DNA of 64,000 nucleotides from Corynebacterium sp. p3-SID1145 (GTDB lineage Bacteria; Actinomycetota; Actinomycetes; Mycobacteriales; Mycobacteriaceae): the NCBI GenBank assembly GCA_025144245.1, contig JALXXC010000007.1, positions 91,587 through 155,586 of the forward strand, in the 5' to 3' direction. Shown here in pieces: positions 9,499 through 17,795 of this stretch. The notes beneath the pieces were generated by a model that saw nothing but the letters and a program-made list of their open reading frames with translations, was not told the DNA's origin and made no database searches. The position numbers and the translations under genes were made by a program. Positions within the stretch are counted from its first letter, which is position 1; every line of letters begins with the position of its first letter.

Positions 9499-9504
9499 AC
9501 ACTA
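9499..9504 (-). promoter_or_regulatory. Putative -10 of ndk (leaderless)
   Basis: TAGTGT on the minus strand fits the corynebacterial TANNNT -10. Only seven bases separate it from the ndk ATG, so transcription would begin at or next to the start codon. No clear -35. Confidence 0.5.
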
Positions 9505-9511
9505 CCGCCTG

Positions 9512-9829
9512 CTAAACGACGCCGCGCACAACAGCCGACGCAGCCTCGTAGTCCGTGTTACGGAACCACAACTGCACTTGGCGGATCGCCGAATCCTCGC
9601 GCCCCTCCCCCTTCAGGCGCCGCACCGTCTCCCGCTGCTCATCGTCGAGCTCAATCGGCGCATCCCCCGCCGCGCTGAGGGCGTTGTACTTCTCCCGCAG
9701 ACCGAGAAAGAGGAACACCGCGGCCGCCGCAAGCAATGCGATAGCCACCCACTTGGGCACGTTCATGAACGCGAGGACGATCGCGATCAGCGAGAACATG
9801 GCGGCGAGAGCGAGTGAGAAAGCTTGCAT
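9512..9829 (-). CDS. Small two-helix membrane protein, unknown function
   Basis: Not recognised. From the ATG at 9829 it is 105 aa with two hydrophobic helices (about residues 1-20 and 24-45) followed by a charged cytoplasmic-type tail containing [20 protein letters not shown] and an Arg/Gln-rich helix. An alternative ATG at 9856 would add nine residues, and neither start has a strong ribosome-binding site. It lies 20 bases upstream of ndk on the same strand and is probably a conserved hypothetical membrane protein. Confidence 0.65.
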   Translation of the reverse strand: MQAFSLALAAMFSLIAIVLAFMNVPKWVAIALLAAAAVFLFLGLREKYNALSAAGDAPIELDDEQRETVRRLKGEGREDSAIRQVQLWFRNTDYEAASAVVRGVV

Positions 9830-9947
9830 GGCATTCAGCGTACCTGCAGCGTACATGAGGTGAATCTGCGGCGTACCTGGCTGCGCGCGTGAAAATTTAT
9901 CTGCTTTTTCCGTGCAAAATGATGAGATCCGAGCCACAATAGCAGCA

Positions 9948-9953
9948 TAGTTT
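9948..9953 (+). promoter_or_regulatory. Putative -10 of the acyl-CoA ligase gene
   Basis: TAGTTT matches TANNNT and lies about 60 bases before the ATG at 10014. Confidence is low without a clear -35. Confidence 0.3.
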
Positions 9954-10013
9954 TGCTCCGGTAACTTCCTGGGCGAAACGTGACAGCCTTCGATCCAGAA
10001 AGGACGGTGCAGC

Positions 10014-11555
10014 ATGACTGCGACCCTGACTTCGACGCCTTCCACCATTTACTCCAGCCCGTATCCGGACCTGGAGCTCTTCCCCGGGGCCGTCTACGAG
10101 CAGATCTTCGAGGGCCTCACCGCTGAGGAAGCCGGACTCACCGCAGTCACCGAACTGACCACGGGCGCGACCAGTACCTACGGCGAACTGCAGCGGCGCG
10201 CCGACGCGGTCGCCGGCTACCTGGCAGAGCGCGGGATCGGGCCCGGCAGCGTCGTCTCGCTGCAGATCCCCAACTCGATCAATTTCGCCGTCGCCCTGTT
10301 CGGCATTTTCCGCGCCGGCGCCACCGTCAACCCGATCGGTGTTCTCATGAACACCGACGACGTGGAGAAAATCTCCGGCATGGCCGGGGCGGACCTCTTC
10401 ATCGGTCTCACGGACACCGGGAATGTGGACCATGTGGGGGAAAGTGAGCTGGAAGGGATCGTCGATAAGCGGTTGCCCGCTCCCGACGTCGATGTCGACG
10501 GAACCACGCTCGCCTCGGTCCCCTTTTCCTCGGGCACGACCGGCATGCCGAAAGGCGTGATGCTCACGCACAGCAACCTCACCTCGAACGTGCTGCAGGC
10601 GCGGTACATGCTTGAAAGGAACGGAATGGCGCAGAACTCCGCGACGCTGTCTCCCCTGCCGTTTTCCCACATCTACGGCATGACGGCACTGCTGCTCACC
10701 CCGCTGCTGCTCCGCTCCAACGTGCACACCATGCCGAAATTCGACCTCGAGACCTTCCTGCGGGCGCACGGCGAGCACCGCATCGAACTGACATTCATCG
10801 CCCCGCCCATGGCCGTCGCGCTGGCAAAGCACCCGGCCGTCGACCCCGCCGCCTTCGCAGCGAACAAACTCATGTTCTCCGGTGCCGCGCCGCTCGACGA
10901 GGAGATCGCGCGTGCCGTCGAGCGGCGTCTCGGCACCGACTGCATCCAGGGCTACGGCATGACGGAAACATCCCCGGCGGTCAACATCGGAATCAAGGGC
11001 GACACCAACCCGGGCTCCATCGGTTTCCCCGTCCCCAACACGGAATGCCGCGTGGTGGATATCGAGACGCTCCAGGACGTCCCGCAAGGCGAGACCGGCG
11101 AACTCCTCGTCCGCGGACCGCAAGTCATGCAGGGCTACCTCAACAACCAGGAGGCCACCGACGAGACCTTCGTCGACGGCTGGCTGCGCACCGGCGACGT
11201 CGCGCGTGTCGACGAAGGCGGCCACTTCTACATCGTCGACCGCGCCAAAGAGGTGATCAAATACAAGGGCTACCAGGTCGCGCCCGCCGAACTCGAGGCC
11301 CTGCTGCTCACTCACGACGCAATTGCCGACGCCGGCGTGGTCGGCGTCGAACGCGACGGCCTCGAGATTCCGCGCGCTTTCGTCGTGCTCCAGCAAGGGG
11401 CGGAGCTCACCGCCGACGAGCTCATGGCCTGGGTCGCCGAACGCGTCACCCCCTATAAGAAGGTGCGCGCGGTGACATTCCTCAACGAGATCCCGAAGAA
11501 CCCCACCGGCAAGATTCTGCGCAAGGACCTGCGCCTCATTCCGCTGGAGGCGTAG
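10014..11555 (+). CDS. AMP-dependent acyl-CoA synthetase (fatty-acid CoA ligase)
   Basis: Activates a carboxylic acid to its CoA thioester via an acyl-adenylate, feeding the beta-oxidation genes around it. The 513 aa protein has the ANL-superfamily core: P-loop SSGTTGMPKGVM (near 170), motif GYGMTETSPAVN (near 315), GWLRTGDVA (near 395), DRAKEVIKYKGYQVAP hinge and the C-terminal lysine motif NPTGKILRKDLR. AGAAAGGA precedes the ATG. The substrate cannot be read from sequence; the length and the motif set resemble 4-coumarate-CoA-ligase-like and medium/long-chain ligases. The first gene of the fatty-acid block, on the plus strand with the two dehydrogenases. Confidence 0.92.
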   Translation: MTATLTSTPSTIYSSPYPDLELFPGAVYEQIFEGLTAEEAGLTAVTELTTGATSTYGELQRRADAVAGYLAERGIGPGSVVSLQIPNSINFAVALFGIFRAGATVNPIGVLMNTDDVEKISGMAGADLFIGLTDTGNVDHVGESELEGIVDKRLPAPDVDVDGTTLASVPFSSGTTGMPKGVMLTHSNLTSNVLQARYMLERNGMAQNSATLSPLPFSHIYGMTALLLTPLLLRSNVHTMPKFDLETFLRAHGEHRIELTFIAPPMAVALAKHPAVDPAAFAANKLMFSGAAPLDEEIARAVERRLGTDCIQGYGMTETSPAVNIGIKGDTNPGSIGFPVPNTECRVVDIETLQDVPQGETGELLVRGPQVMQGYLNNQEATDETFVDGWLRTGDVARVDEGGHFYIVDRAKEVIKYKGYQVAPAELEALLLTHDAIADAGVVGVERDGLEIPRAFVVLQQGAELTADELMAWVAERVTPYKKVRAVTFLNEIPKNPTGKILRKDLRLIPLEA

Positions 11556-11645
11556 CCGGACTCCTCTTTTCCGCCGAGCACCCCATCCGTCGCGGGGCGT
11601 GCGACGAACGCCGCAAAAATCTGCGCGAATTCGTTTGTAAAGCAC

Positions 11646-11661
11646 TGCGACATAAGTCACA
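11646..11661 (+). promoter_or_regulatory. Candidate GlxR (cAMP-CRP type) operator before acyl-CoA dehydrogenase 1
   Basis: TGCGACATAAGTCACA matches the GlxR consensus TGTGANNTANNTCACA at all defined positions but one. It lies 11 bases before a -10-like TATGGT (11673-11678), so it overlaps the -35 region, where GlxR would be expected to repress. Known from the C. glutamicum GlxR consensus; binding is inferred. Confidence 0.6.
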
Positions 11662-11672
11662 ATTAAGGGTGT

Positions 11673-11678
11673 TATGGT
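11673..11678 (+). promoter_or_regulatory. Putative -10 of acyl-CoA dehydrogenase 1
   Basis: TATGGT fits TANNNT; the leader to the ATG at 11731 would be about 45 bases, and the gene has an AGAGGGA ribosome-binding site. Confidence 0.45.
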
Positions 11679-11730
11679 TTTGCTCCACATTTCCAAGGGG
11701 CGGACCCCGGACCCAAGAAAAGAGGGAATC

Positions 11731-12924
11731 ATGGCTGACAACCCAGTCCACGAGCTGCTGGACCCGAAGACCGACTACTACCAGGTATTCGCCGACATCG
11801 AAGGCGAGGACCTGGAGTGGTGGAAGAAGGCCCGCGACTTCGGTGAATTCGCCCGCCCCCACATCAACGAGGGTTGGGAGAAGGCCGAGTACCAAATCCC
11901 CGTCGTCGCCGAGGCCGGCAAGCGCGGCCTGTTCCGCGACGCCATCGAAATCGAGGGCGAGCCGCACATGTCCGTGCGCGCTTCCCGCCTGATGGCATTC
12001 GAGTTCGCACGCACCGATGCCTCCCTGGGCACCGCGTTCGGCGTGCAGGCCGGCCTGGCGATGCAGTCCATCGCGATGTGCGGCTCCGAAGAGCAGAAGG
12101 CCAAGTACCTGAGGCCGATGTGCCACCTGGAGATCCGCGGCGCCTTCGCGCTGACCGAGCCGGACCACGGCTCCGACTCCATCGCCCTGGAGACCACCGC
12201 CGAGAAGGACGGCGACGAGTGGGTCATCAACGGCGAGAAGAAGTGGATCGGCCACGGCTCGGTCGGCCACATCACCATCGTGTGGGCGCGCGACACCGCA
12301 GACGGCCAGGTCAAGGGCTTCATCGTCGACCAGGACCAGGAGGGCTACGAGGCGGAGACGATCGTCGGCAAGGCATCACTGCGCGGCATCCCGCAGGCGC
12401 ACATCAAGCTGAACAACGTCCGCGTCTCCGACGACCGCCGACTGCCCGGCGCGAATTCCTTCCGCGACTGCGCGAAGGTGCTTGCCGGCACCCGCGTCTC
12501 CGTCGCATGGGCTTCGCTGGGCCTTGCCACCGACTGCTATGAGAAGGCGCTCGACTACGCGCAGCGCCGCATCCAGTTCGGCCGCCCGCTGGTCAAGAAT
12601 CAGATCATCCAGCTGCGCCTCGCCGACATGCTGCAGGACCTCACCTCGATGTTCCTGTACTGCCGCCGCCTGCTGGAGCTCGAGGAGTCAGGCACGCTGA
12701 CCGAGCAGCAGGCCGCGCTGGCAAAGGTCCACTGCACCCGCGCCGCACGCAAGATCTCCGCTGACGCCCGCGACATGTTCGGCGGCGTGGGCATCCTGCT
12801 CGAGAACGATGTCGCGCGCCACCACGCCGACATCGAGGCGCTGCACACCTACGAGGGCACCGACACCATGCAGTCCCTCATCGTGGGCAAGTCCATCACC
12901 GGCGTCGGCGCATTCGCCGGCTAG
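11731..12924 (+). CDS. Acyl-CoA dehydrogenase, glutaryl-CoA-dehydrogenase-like (copy 1)
   Basis: FAD enzyme introducing the 2,3-double bond in acyl-CoA. From the ATG at 11731 (AGAGGGA upstream) it is 397 aa. Visible motifs are GAFALTEPDHGSDS (flavin binding), WVINGEKKWIGHGSVGH, GRPLVKNQIIQLRLADM and HTYEGTDTMQSLIVGKSITG, where the YEGT glutamate is the usual catalytic base of the glutaryl-CoA-dehydrogenase branch. It is strongly similar to the next gene, clearly a tandem duplicate. The substrate is unknown: straight-chain acyl-CoA in view of its neighbours, or a dicarboxylic acyl-CoA by family. Confidence 0.92.
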   Translation: MADNPVHELLDPKTDYYQVFADIEGEDLEWWKKARDFGEFARPHINEGWEKAEYQIPVVAEAGKRGLFRDAIEIEGEPHMSVRASRLMAFEFARTDASLGTAFGVQAGLAMQSIAMCGSEEQKAKYLRPMCHLEIRGAFALTEPDHGSDSIALETTAEKDGDEWVINGEKKWIGHGSVGHITIVWARDTADGQVKGFIVDQDQEGYEAETIVGKASLRGIPQAHIKLNNVRVSDDRRLPGANSFRDCAKVLAGTRVSVAWASLGLATDCYEKALDYAQRRIQFGRPLVKNQIIQLRLADMLQDLTSMFLYCRRLLELEESGTLTEQQAALAKVHCTRAARKISADARDMFGGVGILLENDVARHHADIEALHTYEGTDTMQSLIVGKSITGVGAFAG

Positions 12925-12944
12925 TCCCCTCCCCTCTGGCTATG

Positions 12945-12985
12945 AGCTGCACCGTTAGTGGGCCCGAGCCCGCGGTGCAGCTTTT
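12945..12985 (+). terminator. Terminator between the two acyl-CoA dehydrogenase genes
   Basis: A 10-base stem AGCTGCACCG/CGGTGCAGCT (12945-12954 with 12973-12982) carries an inner GGG/CCC hairpin and is followed by TTTT. It implies that the second copy has its own promoter or depends on read-through. Confidence 0.8.
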
Positions 12986-13041
12986 GCCGACTTCACAACT
13001 GACGGTTTTCAAGGACGTTCAAGGACGCTTAAGGAAAAGAC

Positions 13042-14250
13042 ATGACTCAGACTGACGAGAACCTGACCGGGGTCGCCTCCCTCCTCGACCCGAAGACGGA
13101 CTACTACCAGGTCTTCGCCGACGTGGACGGCGAAGATTTGGAATGGTGGAAGAAAGCCCGCGAGTTCATGGAATTCGCCCGCCCGTCGATCAACGAGGCG
13201 TGGGAAAAAGCCGAGTACAACATCCCGGGTGTCGAGGAAGCAGCGCGCCGCGGCCTGGTCACCGACGGCATCTCCATCGACGGTAAGCCCGGAATCTCGA
13301 TCCGCGCCAACCGTCTGATCCAGATGGAACTCGCCCGCACGGACGCCTCCACCGCGACCGCGCACATCGTGCAGTCCGGCCTGGCCATGCGCTCGATTTC
13401 TGAGTGCGGCTCCGAGGAGCAGAAGGCGAAGTACTTGGGCCCGATGTCGCGGATGGAGATTCGCGGTGCGTTCGCCCTGACCGAACCGGACCACGGTTCG
13501 GACTCGATCGGCCTGGAGACCTCCGCGCGCCGCGAAGGTGACGAGTGGGTCATCAACGGCGAGAAGAAGTGGATCGGCCACGGCTCGGTCGGCCACATCT
13601 CGATCATCTGGGCCCGCGACGAGGAAGACGGCGAGGTCAAGGGCTTCATCGTCGACCAGGACCAAGAGGGCTACGAGGCAGAGACGATCGTCGGCAAGGC
13701 GTCGCTGCGCGGCATTCCGCAGGCGCACATCAAGCTTAACGACGTCCGCGTCTCCGACGACCGCCGCCTGCCCAACTCCCACACGTTCCGCGACACCGCG
13801 AAGGTGCTCACCGGCACCCGCATCGCTGTTGCCTGGGTCGCGCTCGGCATGGCGATCGACTGCTACGAGAAGGCCCTCGACTACGCGCAGCGCCGCGTCC
13901 AGTTCGGCCGCCCGCTGGTGAAAAACCAGATCATCCAGCTGCGTCTCGCCGACATGCTGCAGGAAGTGACTTCCATGGCGCTGTATTGCCGCCGACTGCT
14001 GGAGCTCGAGGAGTCCGGCACGCTGACGGAGAAGCAGGCAGCGCTGGCCAAGGTCCACAACACCCGCGGCGCCCGCAAGATCGCTGCCGACGCGCGCGAC
14101 ATGTTCGGCGGCGTCGGGATCCTCCTCGAAAACGACGTGGCACGCCACCACGCCGACATCGAATCCCTGCACACATACGAGGGCACCGACACCATCCAGT
14201 CCCTCATCGTGGGCAAGTCCATCACCGGTGTTTCCGCCTACCGCTCCTAA
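13042..14250 (+). CDS. Acyl-CoA dehydrogenase, glutaryl-CoA-dehydrogenase-like (copy 2)
   Basis: Tandem paralogue of the preceding gene, 402 aa, with the same motifs (GAFALTEPDHGSDS, KKWIGHGSVGH, HTYEGTDTIQSLI). By eye the two proteins share about four of every five residues, with differences concentrated around residues 75-115 (substrate-side helices), so the copies may differ in chain-length preference. AAGGAAAAG lies before the ATG. An intrinsic terminator separates the two genes, which allows separate regulation. Confidence 0.92.
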   Translation: MTQTDENLTGVASLLDPKTDYYQVFADVDGEDLEWWKKAREFMEFARPSINEAWEKAEYNIPGVEEAARRGLVTDGISIDGKPGISIRANRLIQMELARTDASTATAHIVQSGLAMRSISECGSEEQKAKYLGPMSRMEIRGAFALTEPDHGSDSIGLETSARREGDEWVINGEKKWIGHGSVGHISIIWARDEEDGEVKGFIVDQDQEGYEAETIVGKASLRGIPQAHIKLNDVRVSDDRRLPNSHTFRDTAKVLTGTRIAVAWVALGMAIDCYEKALDYAQRRVQFGRPLVKNQIIQLRLADMLQEVTSMALYCRRLLELEESGTLTEKQAALAKVHNTRGARKIAADARDMFGGVGILLENDVARHHADIESLHTYEGTDTIQSLIVGKSITGVSAYRS

Positions 14251-14262
14251 AAGCGCTCCGGG

Positions 14263-14320
14263 CACGCCGGAAGGCCGCTTTAGCTCCGCTTTGCTGGGCT
14301 AAGGCGGCTTCCGCTTTTCC
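14263..14320 (+). terminator. Terminator after acyl-CoA dehydrogenase 2
   Basis: A long imperfect hairpin (GGAAGGCCGCTTTAGCTC against GGGCTAAGGCGGCTTCC) is followed by CGCTTTT. It lies between the dehydrogenase gene and the convergent HNH gene. Confidence 0.7.
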
Positions 14321-14325
14321 AGGGG

Positions 14326-15480
14326 CTATCTCGTTGGCGGGTCGGGGCCGAACAGCGTCCTCATCGCGCCGAACGGATGCCAGGTCTGCGGGACAGGGGT
14401 GCCGCGAGGCGAGATCCAGACGGGCGTCCCGCCGCGGAGCTCAATGCGCCCACGCTTCTGCCGCGACGGATCATCGTCGTTGATGCGGTTGTGGTAGCGA
14501 CACAGGGGCGCGAGATTCTCCACATTGGTCTCACCTCCCCGCGACCAAGGGGTGACGTGGTGGATTTCGCAGGCATCCGCACCGTGCCGGCAGAACGGCT
14601 GCGAGCACGTCGGCATCGCCGCCCGCGCCAGATCGCGCTGCTTCTGGTTGGCAAAGCGGCTCAGGCGGTACAGATTCACCGCGCCCTCCGCCGGGTGGAA
14701 CACCGCCGCTTCCAGCTCATTGCTAGCAGTAGCGATGAACCGGTTCAGGAACTCGGCGCCGGTCATGGTCGTGCCGTCGGTGAGTCCAAGGACGACCTCG
14801 TCGCCGTCGCCGCGGACAATGCTCACAAAGTCCGGCAGACCAACAAGAACGAGTGGCCGCGGTTGCGAGTGTGGGACGCCCGCGGCGGAGGCACGGGCAG
14901 ATGCGGGCTCGTCGTCGGTTTTGCCGTCGGGGGTGCCGTCGAGATTGCCGCGCAACAGGTCCTCGAATCTGGACACCATCTGGGGCATGGCGGGCTTTGA
15001 GGAATCGATGCCGTCGCGGAGGAAATGCTCGGTATCTGCGAGCAGGCGCTCGTTGGCGGTCACCGTCATGGACCGCTTCCCCATCCGCGAGCGGCCGAAT
15101 TTCACGGCGTTTTTGGGCGGAGCCGGTTCAGGATCCGGCACCAGCTTCTTCGCGCGGCGTTTCAAAGCGTCGAAACTGCCGCGGAAATTCAGGAGGGAAA
15201 GGCGGGTGTGCCAGGAGGTGGAGGGGTCGCTGATAAGCAAAAGGCGTGATTCAATGAATGCGAGCTGGTCGATAGAAAGCTCACTGGTCCGTGCTTTATC
15301 GAGGGCCTTTCGCTGCCATTTCGTCCACTTCGTGCGGCCGAAATACGTGCGGTGCACTGCTTCCCACTCGCGGACGCGCCGCGGATCGAGCCCGGCGGCG
15401 AGCGCGGCCTCCCGATCGAAGTCGGCGAGCGAATCCACGACACTGTCGGCCAGTGCCTGGAGCAGTCCGGAGAAGTTCAT
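14326..15480 (-). CDS. DUF222/13E12-type HNH endonuclease-domain protein
   Basis: Actinobacterial repeat-family protein of the 13E12 type. It has a helical DUF222-like region (about 1-290) and a C-terminal HNH domain (about 300-355) with CSQPFCRHGADACEIHHVTPWSRGG and NLAPLCRYHN, giving zinc-binding cysteines plus the catalytic histidine. The start at 15480 (MNFSGLLQALADS) is preferred to a longer frame that would run through a palindromic operator. The length is 384 aa. Family members are multicopy in mycobacteria and corynebacteria with unknown function, possibly mobile. It sits alone among beta-oxidation genes. Confidence 0.85.
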   Translation of the reverse strand: MNFSGLLQALADSVVDSLADFDREAALAAGLDPRRVREWEAVHRTYFGRTKWTKWQRKALDKARTSELSIDQLAFIESRLLLISDPSTSWHTRLSLLNFRGSFDALKRRAKKLVPDPEPAPPKNAVKFGRSRMGKRSMTVTANERLLADTEHFLRDGIDSSKPAMPQMVSRFEDLLRGNLDGTPDGKTDDEPASARASAAGVPHSQPRPLVLVGLPDFVSIVRGDGDEVVLGLTDGTTMTGAEFLNRFIATASNELEAAVFHPAEGAVNLYRLSRFANQKQRDLARAAMPTCSQPFCRHGADACEIHHVTPWSRGGETNVENLAPLCRYHNRINDDDPSRQKRGRIELRGGTPVWISPRGTPVPQTWHPFGAMRTLFGPDPPTR

Positions 15481-15522
15481 GGTTCGCACGCTACTGCCCC
15501 GCAGCCCGAACCGAAAGCGTTG

Positions 15523-15544
15523 TTTGCGCACTATAATGCGCAAA
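15523..15544. promoter_or_regulatory. Perfect palindrome over the -10 of the HNH gene
   Basis: TTTGCGCA (15523-15530) and TGCGCAAA (15537-15544) flank CTATAA. On the minus strand the spacer supplies TATAGT (15530-15535), a good -10 about 50 bases before the HNH start. A dimeric repressor bound here would block that promoter. Confidence 0.6.
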
Positions 15545-15576
15545 ACCGGCACCCCCGCGCGATGCGGGATGCCGGT
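15544..15576 (-). terminator. Terminator after the fadB-type gene
   Basis: The stem ACCGGCA...CCCGC/GCGGG...TGCCGGT is followed on the minus strand by TTTTG, 16 bases past the stop of the multifunctional enzyme gene. Its T-rich edge abuts the HNH operator. Confidence 0.85.
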
Positions 15577-15591
15577 TCCGTGCCGCACTGA

Positions 15592-17790
15592 CTAGTTATT
15601 CAGCGGCTTGCGCGTGGTCGCCATGGCGACGGCGCGATCGTGGTTCTCCTGGCGCTGCAGCACCTCGGTCGCGGCGTCGACCTGGCGCTGGGCCAGTTCG
15701 TCCTCGGTCGCGGTGCCCTCGCCGGTGAAGACCTTGGCCAGGGCTTCGCCGATGGCCTTGTCCGTCTCGGAACCGTCGGTGTAGGCGAGGGTGTCGCCGG
15801 TGAGCGGGAGCTCGGCGTCAGCGGGTGCGGAGTAACCCTCGGCAAGCTTCTTCACCAGCTCAAGGGCGCCCTCGACGACGTGGTCCGGGGACTGGATGAC
15901 CTCGTCGTGCTCGCGCCAGAAGTCGACGTTGACCGCCGGGACAGGCTTGACGTTGAGCAGGACGCCGAACGCCGTCGCGTGCGGGTTCGGTGCGCCGATC
16001 TCGACCAGGCGCTCCAGGAGTCGAACCGGGCCGGACCAGGCCGGGAACAAACCGACGTTGCGCTCCGGGAAGCCCACGCGGGACTCGGCGTGGATCACGG
16101 ACGCATCGGTGTGCAGCAGCAGCTCCATGCCGCCGCCGAGCGCCACACCGCGGACAGCACCGACGACCGGGTACGGGGCGACACGGGCGCCGTGCAGACC
16201 GTCGATGCCCTGCTTGATGGTGCGGGCGAGCTCCTCACGGTCGCCCTCCGGGCCGGACAGCTTTGCCAGGGTGCCCAGATCGGCGCCGGCGGAGAAGGCG
16301 CGCTCCTCGTCGTTAGCGATGACCAGGCCCTTGAGGTCCCATTCCGGCGCGTGGGTCCACAGCTCGGTGACGGCATTAGAGTTGGAGTTCATCGGGGTCT
16401 TGTAGACGAAGACACCGAAACCGGCGTAGTCGCCCTCGGTCAGCTTGTACACCGTGGCGTCGCCGTTGCCGGCGATCTCTTCTGCACCAGCGACCAAGTC
16501 AGCCACGCGGATGACGCCCTCGCGGTTCGGCAGGTCAGTCAGGTTTCCGTCAGTGCCAAGAACCTTGCCGTCGGCATAGAAGCCGCCGGCCTGCTGGGCA
16601 GACTTGAGGAGGGCCGGGGTGTCGTCGATAAGCGATGCGACGAAGTCGATACCCAGCGAATCCGCGAGCGCGAACGGGCCCTTCTTCCAGCCGTAACCGA
16701 GCTGCATCGCGATGTCGATCTGGTCGACCGTGTCGGCGATCTCCGGGGCGGTATCGCAGCAGTACTTGATGAAGGTCGCGAAAACCTCCTTCGCGTAATC
16801 GCCCTCCGGCGTGCCCGATTCGATGAGCTCCTTCGGGTCCTTGCCGACCTCGAACTTCTCCTTCGGACGGTAGTCCCCCGCCGCGAAGTCGTAGACCTCG
16901 TCGCGGCCTCGGTAGAAACCGGACTCGGCGGTGCGGCCGGTGAAGCCCTTGTCCAGGAGAGTCTTAAACTCGTCGCGCTCGACAATGTTGTAGTCGTGGT
17001 ACGCGTCGGACTCCGGCAGGGCCTTCAGAAGCGAACCCCAAATGCCCGGGACGAGCTGGATGCCGACGTAATCGAACAGGCCGAAGATGCCGGTGCGCGG
17101 CACGCCGAACGGGCGGCCAAACGCGACGTCAGCCTGCTCTGGCTTGATGCCGGTGTCGAACGCGGTCTTCGCTCCGACAGCCATCCAGAAATTGCCGATG
17201 CGGTTGGCGATGAAGCCCGGGGTGTCGCGGCAATCCACGACGACCTTGCCCATCTGGCGCTCCAGGACGTGGTGCATCTGCTCCTTGACCTCGGCGGAGG
17301 TGTCCGGGCCCTCGACGTACTCCACCAGACGCATCACGCGCGGCGGGTTGAAGAAGTGGGTGATGGAGAAGTCGCGCTTGAACTCGTCGGATGCCTCACC
17401 CAGGAGGACCTCCAGCGGGATGGTGGAGGTGTTGGAGGACACCGGAGTGCCCGGTGCGCGGTGCGCGTCGACCTTGGCGAAGGTGTCGCGCTTGACGTCG
17501 ATGTCCTCGAAGACGGCCTCGACAATCCAGTCGACCTCGCCGAGACGGTCCAGGTGGTCCTCCGTGTTGCCCGGAGTGACCAGCTCCGCGTTCTCCGGGC
17601 GCTGGAAGCCGTGGCGCTTCAGCTGGGTGTCGATGCCCTTCTGGGCGCGGCCGTCGCGGTTGTCGCCCTCCTCGAGCGGCAGGTCCAGGAGGTGGACCTT
17701 GATGCCCGCGTTGGCCATGTGCGCGGCGATGCCGGCACCCATGGAGCCGGCGCCGAGAACTGCTGCTGTCGTGATGTCTTTAGCTGCCAT
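15592..17790 (-). CDS. 3-hydroxyacyl-CoA dehydrogenase/enoyl-CoA hydratase fusion (FadN-type order)
   Basis: Multifunctional beta-oxidation enzyme, 732 aa. Unlike E. coli FadB, the dehydrogenase comes first: NAD-binding GAGSMGAGIAAHMANAG at residues 15-31, catalytic THFFNPPRVMRLVE, and a second C-terminal dehydrogenase domain. The crotonase part follows (about 460-640), with AFSAGADLGTL, GVALGGGMELLLHTD and VGFPERNVGLFP, retaining both expected glutamates. This order is that of Bacillus FadN. The ATG is five bases after the thiolase stop, with GGAGG inside the junction, so the genes form a fadA-fadN-like operon in which hydration, oxidation and thiolysis are co-expressed. Confidence 0.94.
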   Translation of the reverse strand: MAAKDITTAAVLGAGSMGAGIAAHMANAGIKVHLLDLPLEEGDNRDGRAQKGIDTQLKRHGFQRPENAELVTPGNTEDHLDRLGEVDWIVEAVFEDIDVKRDTFAKVDAHRAPGTPVSSNTSTIPLEVLLGEASDEFKRDFSITHFFNPPRVMRLVEYVEGPDTSAEVKEQMHHVLERQMGKVVVDCRDTPGFIANRIGNFWMAVGAKTAFDTGIKPEQADVAFGRPFGVPRTGIFGLFDYVGIQLVPGIWGSLLKALPESDAYHDYNIVERDEFKTLLDKGFTGRTAESGFYRGRDEVYDFAAGDYRPKEKFEVGKDPKELIESGTPEGDYAKEVFATFIKYCCDTAPEIADTVDQIDIAMQLGYGWKKGPFALADSLGIDFVASLIDDTPALLKSAQQAGGFYADGKVLGTDGNLTDLPNREGVIRVADLVAGAEEIAGNGDATVYKLTEGDYAGFGVFVYKTPMNSNSNAVTELWTHAPEWDLKGLVIANDEERAFSAGADLGTLAKLSGPEGDREELARTIKQGIDGLHGARVAPYPVVGAVRGVALGGGMELLLHTDASVIHAESRVGFPERNVGLFPAWSGPVRLLERLVEIGAPNPHATAFGVLLNVKPVPAVNVDFWREHDEVIQSPDHVVEGALELVKKLAEGYSAPADAELPLTGDTLAYTDGSETDKAIGEALAKVFTGEGTATEDELAQRQVDAATEVLQRQENHDRAVAMATTRKPLNN

Positions 17791-17795
17791 GTGTT

